This document shows, piece by piece, positions 6,095 through 9,579 of a DNA stretch of 9,579 nucleotides. The DNA comes from Acetobacteraceae bacterium (GTDB lineage: Bacteria > Pseudomonadota > Alphaproteobacteria > Acetobacterales > Acetobacteraceae). Within the stretch, counting starts at the first letter, position 1; each line of letters opens with the position of its first letter. Location: positions 1 to 9,579 of the forward strand of contig PLSZ01000364.1 of the NCBI GenBank assembly GCA_003164305.1, written 5' to 3'. The translations under genes and the position numbers were made by a program. The notes under the pieces are model-generated. The model was not told the origin of the DNA. It saw nothing but the letters and a program-made list of their open reading frames with translations, and made no database searches.

Positions 6095-7627
6095 CTATGT
6101 GTCCTGCTCGGTTAACGCCAACGCATGTTCCACCGGCGCGCTCAGGTTCCAGGCGAGCCCTTGTTCTCGAAAAGTGATCTCAGCCCTGCCCCTCACCGCC
6201 GCCTGCGCCATTCGTCCAATCACGATCTGGCCGAAGCCTTTTCGGGTTGGCGCCGTCACCTTCGGGCCACCATCTTCCACCCAGGACATCGAAAACTCTG
6301 GCCTGGCGGTGGCGGTGACGTGCCATGCGATGCGTACCTCTCCCTTGAGATTTGACAGCGCCCCGTACTTGGCCGCGTTGGTGCCGAGTTCATGCAGCGC
6401 CATGCCGATGCCCTGCGCCGCGGCCGCCGTCAATCGCGCGCCTGGCCCGTCGATCAGCACGCGCGTACCAATCAGATCCTTGAAATGGGCGAGTTGGGCC
6501 ACGACGAGATCCGATACTTCCACGCCCTGCCACTCATTCTTGACCAACAGGTCCTGACCGGCGGCGAGCCCGTCGATGCGGTCGGAAAGGCGCGCCGCGA
6601 AGGTCGCCGGATCGCCGTACTTGGACGTTGACTGGGTGAATGCCTGAACGACAGCGAGCAGGTTTTTGGCGCGATGATTGACCTCAGCGATCAGCAGCTT
6701 CACATGTTCCTCGGATCGCTTGCGCTCGGTGATGTCGCGGATGTTGAATTGAATGACCGGGCGGTCATTCTCATCATAAAGGTTCGCCACGACCTCGACT
6801 TCCTGGTGCCGTCCGTCCAGGCTTTCGAGGGGCAGGTTTTCGTAACGCACCTGGTTCTCCTGTTTCAACTTCCGGACCATTTCACGGCTCGCGGCTTCAT
6901 CGGCGAGCAGACCGATCTCGAAGAGCTCTTTCCCGATCAACTGGTCATGCGGATAGCCCAGCATCTTCGTCATGAATGGATTGGCGTCGATGATTTTGCA
7001 GGTCACGGGGTCGAGGAGAAGAATCCCGTCGTGCGCCGTTTCGAAAAGGCGGCGATAGCGTATTTCCGAAACCAGAACCTCTTGCTCGCGTTGTTTACGC
7101 TCGGTCACATCGCGGATGACGGCGAGCAAGCCGATCGGCTGTCCGGCGAGCCTTCGCGGTAACGTAACGCTCGACTCGACGTTCAGCTCGCGGCCGTCTT
7201 GCGTGACATGGATGTTTTCGCCATGCCACTCACCCCGCTCGCGCAGGGCGATGGCCGCCGCGCCCTGGTCTTCGGGACGCGGCCACCGCGATTCATAGAG
7301 CTTCGACAGTGTTTGTCCGAGCGCCGCGGACGCGGTGCGGCCGTACAGATGTTCGGCGGCGGAATTGAGATAGATGATGCGATCCTCACCATCGATCGCG
7401 ATCACGGCATCGCTGACCTGGGCCAGCATCTCGCCACGCAAGCGGTTCGTTTCCGCGTCAAGGCCTTGCAAGGTGTAGATTTGTGGACCGGCGGGGCTTT
7501 CGACGACGAGGGCATCGACCTCGCCGCCGCGAATCGCGCGTAGCATTTCCTCCGCTGCCGCCAGCCGAGCGTGCAGGGCGGCGTTTTCATCGAAAAGCGC
7601 CGATCTGAGGGGGAATTTCGAGCGCAA
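6095..7627 (-). CDS. PAS-PAS sensor histidine kinase of the HWE family
   Basis: A 510-residue soluble kinase without membrane segments. A short N-terminal helix (about 12-45) contains AEEMLRAIRGGEVDALVV. Two PAS domains follow (about 64-180 and 185-305), each ending in a PAC-type RDVTERK or RDITERK. The dimerisation/phospho-acceptor region has H318 in EVNHRAKN. The ATP-binding domain shows the HWE hallmarks: the N-box HELGTNAAKYGALS with H412, and the W-x-E motif WVE at 449-451. GFGQIVIGRM (464-473) is the glycine-rich region. The start is TTG at 7627, preceded by AGGT eight bases upstream; the upstream frame is closed by the TAA of kaiB copy 2, and the family's usual N-terminus begins here. 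PAS ligands are not predictable. The operon position indicates that it reads the KaiC/KaiB state and phosphorylates the downstream receiver (inference). Confidence 0.93.
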   Translation of the reverse strand: MRSKFPLRSALFDENAALHARLAAAEEMLRAIRGGEVDALVVESPAGPQIYTLQGLDAETNRLRGEMLAQVSDAVIAIDGEDRIIYLNSAAEHLYGRTASAALGQTLSKLYESRWPRPEDQGAAAIALRERGEWHGENIHVTQDGRELNVESSVTLPRRLAGQPIGLLAVIRDVTERKQREQEVLVSEIRYRRLFETAHDGILLLDPVTCKIIDANPFMTKMLGYPHDQLIGKELFEIGLLADEAASREMVRKLKQENQVRYENLPLESLDGRHQEVEVVANLYDENDRPVIQFNIRDITERKRSEEHVKLLIAEVNHRAKNLLAVVQAFTQSTSKYGDPATFAARLSDRIDGLAAGQDLLVKNEWQGVEVSDLVVAQLAHFKDLIGTRVLIDGPGARLTAAAAQGIGMALHELGTNAAKYGALSNLKGEVRIAWHVTATARPEFSMSWVEDGGPKVTAPTRKGFGQIVIGRMAQAAVRGRAEITFREQGLAWNLSAPVEHALALTEQDT

Positions 7628-7633
7628 CGAGGG

Positions 7634-8005
7634 TTACCTACCGCTCGCTGAAGACCGCTTCTCCGCCGTCTCGCGGAGATCGAGACCGAGCAGGATGCGT
7701 TCGGTGTGCGACATATCGCCAATGAACCGGCGAAGCGGAAGCGGCAGCTTCTTGATCAGAGTTGGCGCGGCGATGATCTGCTCGCCTTCAGCCAACGTCG
7801 GATATTGAGAAATGTCCACGACTTCCAGGTCGTACCGTCCTTCCAGATGCTCCTCGCAAATCTTGCGGATGTTTGAGATCGCCCGCGCGGACCGCGTCGT
7901 CGAGCCGGTGATATAGAGCCGCAGGACGTAGTGGGCGGTGGCATGGGCGGCGGCGACGGTTTCCATCGCGTGGGCTTCGGAAAGCAGGACGGCGGTCTTT
8001 TTCAT
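7634..8005 (-). CDS. kaiB: KaiB-family protein, copy 2
   Basis: A 123-residue KaiB-like protein of thioredoxin-like fold. The core from YVLRLYITGST to AAPTLIKKLPLPLRRFIGDM and ERILLGLDL matches cyanobacterial KaiB (LKLYVAGNT, ATPTL, LPLPVRRIIGDL, LIGLDL). The N-terminal extension of about 30 residues and the C-terminal tail EKRSSASGR are extra relative to KaiB (about 102 residues). The ATG at 8005 lies seven bases after the stop of kaiB copy 1 without a clear Shine-Dalgarno, so translation may rely on coupling; M14 at 7966 is an alternative start. Its TAA is in frame with the kinase gene that begins six bases later. KaiB binds the KaiC CI ring after a fold switch in cyanobacteria; the same here is inference. 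Confidence 0.92.
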   Translation of the reverse strand: MKKTAVLLSEAHAMETVAAAHATAHYVLRLYITGSTTRSARAISNIRKICEEHLEGRYDLEVVDISQYPTLAEGEQIIAAPTLIKKLPLPLRRFIGDMSHTERILLGLDLRETAEKRSSASGR

Positions 8006-8012
8006 GATAGGG

Positions 8013-8339
8013 TCAGGCCCTGAGCGATTGGATATCGAGGCCGACGAGTACGCGTTCTTCATTGGACAGATCGCCGATGATTTTCTTGATCGGCTCCGGC
8101 AGGCGCCGCACGAGCGTCGGCACGGCGAGAATTTGGTCGCCGGCGGCAAGCCCCGGGTTTTTCCTCAGGTCGATGACCTCAATGCGATACAGGCCGGCGA
8201 GGTGCGTCTCGCAGATGCGTTGGAGATTAGCGAAGGCCGCGAGCGATTTCGTGGTCTCTCCCGCGACGTAGAGGCGCAGTTGAAACGCGACCGTGGCGGC
8301 GGCCTCCTCGGAAGCTGCCGGCGATGCCATTTCGGTCAT
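8013..8339 (-). CDS. kaiB: KaiB-family protein, copy 1
   Basis: A 108-residue KaiB-like protein. [49 protein letters not shown] and ERVLVGLDI follow cyanobacterial KaiB almost without gaps. The first 20 or so residues are Ala-rich and probably disordered. The start ATG overlaps the kaiC TGA by 4 bp (ATGA). GGGAGG (minus strand, 8356-8351) lies 11 bases upstream, separated by an A7 tract, and ACAGG touches the start codon. It differs clearly from copy 2 in the N-terminus and the AVP versus AAP turn, so the pair is an old duplication rather than a recent one. Confidence 0.95.
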   Translation of the reverse strand: MTEMASPAASEEAAATVAFQLRLYVAGETTKSLAAFANLQRICETHLAGLYRIEVIDLRKNPGLAAGDQILAVPTLVRRLPEPIKKIIGDLSNEERVLVGLDIQSLRA

Positions 8340-9579
8340 CCTGTTTTTTTCCTCCCGGCGGTGCCGTTGATCGAGCCGCGCTGTTGCGCCATCGCGTCGG
8401 CATCCAGGTGGGTGGTCTTCTCCTGCAAAGTCTCTTGCGCGATGATGAAGAGCACTTCCTCGGTTTCCGCCTCCGCCTCGGCCTGCAGCGCGGCGATTTG
8501 CGCGTCGATCGCTTTTCGTTTGCTCGCGAGGTGCCGCAGCTTACGCTGATGATCCTGCACACTGAGCGTGGCGGCCGCGCGTTCCTGTGCTTCGCGCGCG
8601 ACGCGAGCGCTGCCGGTCAGCACGCGATCGCCGCCAAGATACACATCCACCAGGTCGATTCCATTGTCGCTCAGGACGAACTCGCGGACCTGATTCGAGT
8701 GCGCCATGCCGCGCGATTTCCGCACGAAGATCGTACGGTTGCGTTCCCCGGTAAATTCCACGTTGCGCAGCATCAGCCATGTATCCATCAGCGAAGATAC
8801 GGCGAGCTGGGAGTCCTCTGGCGCTGACGTGGCGTCTCCCCCACTGGTCAGACTGGTAAAGACCGCCGTGATCTGCTCTTTCTTCAAAAAGTCGATGAGC
8901 CGCATCAGCGTCGGCTTCACCTCCGCGTCATCGTACGCCATTGTGAGATTGCTGATCGGATCGACGGCGACCACGGTCGGTTTGAAGGAGCGGACGAGGT
9001 CGTGCATCATCACCAGATGCTGCTCCAACCCCAGCAGCGTCGGGCGGGACGCGTGAATTTCAAGCAGTCCCTTGTTCACCCACGGCCCCAGATCGATGCC
9101 GACGGAACGCATGTTGCGAATGATCTGCTCGGGTGATTCCTCGTAGGCGAAAAACAGCGCGCGCTCGCCGCGTTGGCAGACAGTCTCGATAAACTTCGCG
9201 GCGATGCTGCTCTTGCCGGTGCCAGGCGAACCGGAGACGAGCACGCTGCTGCCGCGAAAGACACCCAGGCCGCCCAACATTTCGTCGAGGCGTGCGATGC
9301 CGGTGGGGATGCGCTGCGTGGAGACCTTGTGATCGAGTTGCAGCGATGTGATCGGCAGCACGGAGAATCCGTGCGCGCCGATGAGGAAGGGATATTCGTT
9401 CGTACCATGGACCGTGCCGCGATATTTCAGCACGCGAAGGCGGCGGGTCGAAATCTGGTCCTGGATGCGCTGGTCCAGGATGATCACGCAATCGGCCACG
9501 TATTCCTCAAGGCCATACCGCGTGATCGCGTTTCCGTCACCTTTCTCCCCGGTAATGATCGCGGTCATGCCGCGATCCT
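8336..9579 (-). CDS. kaiC: KaiC circadian-clock-type ATPase, 5' end beyond the window
   Basis: RecA-like double-domain ATPase/autokinase of the KaiC family. The frame is open through the right edge (D-R-G before the first visible Met at 9568), so the N-terminal CI domain is only partly present. Visible are the end of CI ([20 protein letters not shown]) and a complete CII domain. Counted from the Met at 9568, CII has Walker [10 protein letters not shown] (113-121), catalytic Glu pair E143/E144 in YEESPEQ and Walker B Asp D202 in [16 protein letters not shown] (257-262) occupies the place of the S431/T432 autophosphorylation sites of Synechococcus KaiC, keeping two hydroxyl residues. After CII there is a charged, Ala/Glu-rich C-terminal region of about 90 residues, likely coiled coil, ending GRKKTG. 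It is the first gene of the operon seen here; the promoter lies outside. Confidence 0.95.
   Translation of the reverse strand, partial: DRGMTAIITGEKGDGNAITRYGLEEYVADCVIILDQRIQDQISTRRLRVLKYRGTVHGTNEYPFLIGAHGFSVLPITSLQLDHKVSTQRIPTGIARLDEMLGGLGVFRGSSVLVSGSPGTGKSSIAAKFIETVCQRGERALFFAYEESPEQIIRNMRSVGIDLGPWVNKGLLEIHASRPTLLGLEQHLVMMHDLVRSFKPTVVAVDPISNLTMAYDDAEVKPTLMRLIDFLKKEQITAVFTSLTSGGDATSAPEDSQLAVSSLMDTWLMLRNVEFTGERNRTIFVRKSRGMAHSNQVREFVLSDNGIDLVDVYLGGDRVLTGSARVAREAQERAAATLSVQDHQRKLRHLASKRKAIDAQIAALQAEAEAETEEVLFIIAQETLQEKTTHLDADAMAQQRGSINGTAGRKKTG

Noticed and set aside
5378..6115. Long plus-strand open frame across the receiver gene
   Set aside because: It is a shadow of GC-rich coding sequence; it overlaps the regulator C-terminus and the receiver gene, both with clear motifs in other frames.

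Overview
The window is GC-rich bacterial chromosome in three blocks: a plus-strand housekeeping block (1-3394), a decayed accessory stretch (3395-5710), and a minus-strand Kai signalling operon that runs off the right edge (5711-9579). The organism cannot be fixed from this sequence. An HWE-family sensor kinase and two paired short hairpins resembling alphaproteobacterial REP elements point towards Alphaproteobacteria. A 14-bp GGGAATGGCAAA-type repeat array and the overall gene mix would also fit Acidobacteriota or another GC-rich soil or water lineage.

Left block: a GmhA-like SIS-domain isomerase, a polytopic UPF0104/LPG-synthase-TM family membrane protein and an alpha/beta hydrolase overlap by 4 bp each (ATGA and GTGA junctions), so they are probably translationally coupled, perhaps in envelope sugar or lipid metabolism. 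A 1-Cys (Prx6-type) peroxiredoxin follows with a strong Shine-Dalgarno and its own candidate promoter. Next come three copies of a 14-bp repeat and a complete tRNA-Asn(GTT) with encoded CCA.

Middle block: immediately after the tRNA is about 350 bp without a recognisable gene. Two divergent damaged genes follow. The minus-strand SRPBCC/AHSA1-like gene has two separate single-base insertions. The plus-strand winged-helix regulator-like gene is split by a frameshift and probably carries an internal deletion. Between them lie strong GC hairpins (REP-like).

Right block: on the minus strand, in transcription order, are kaiC (5' end outside the window), kaiB copy 1, kaiB copy 2, a PAS-PAS-HWE histidine kinase and a stand-alone receiver. 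Junctions are 0-7 bp or overlapping. No kaiA is visible. The likely logic is a KaiC ATPase/kinase state read through KaiB proteins into a two-component phosphorelay. The second KaiB and the kinase share a reading frame, separated only by a TAA and two codons, which resembles a split version of cyanobacterial SasA (KaiB-like domain plus kinase).
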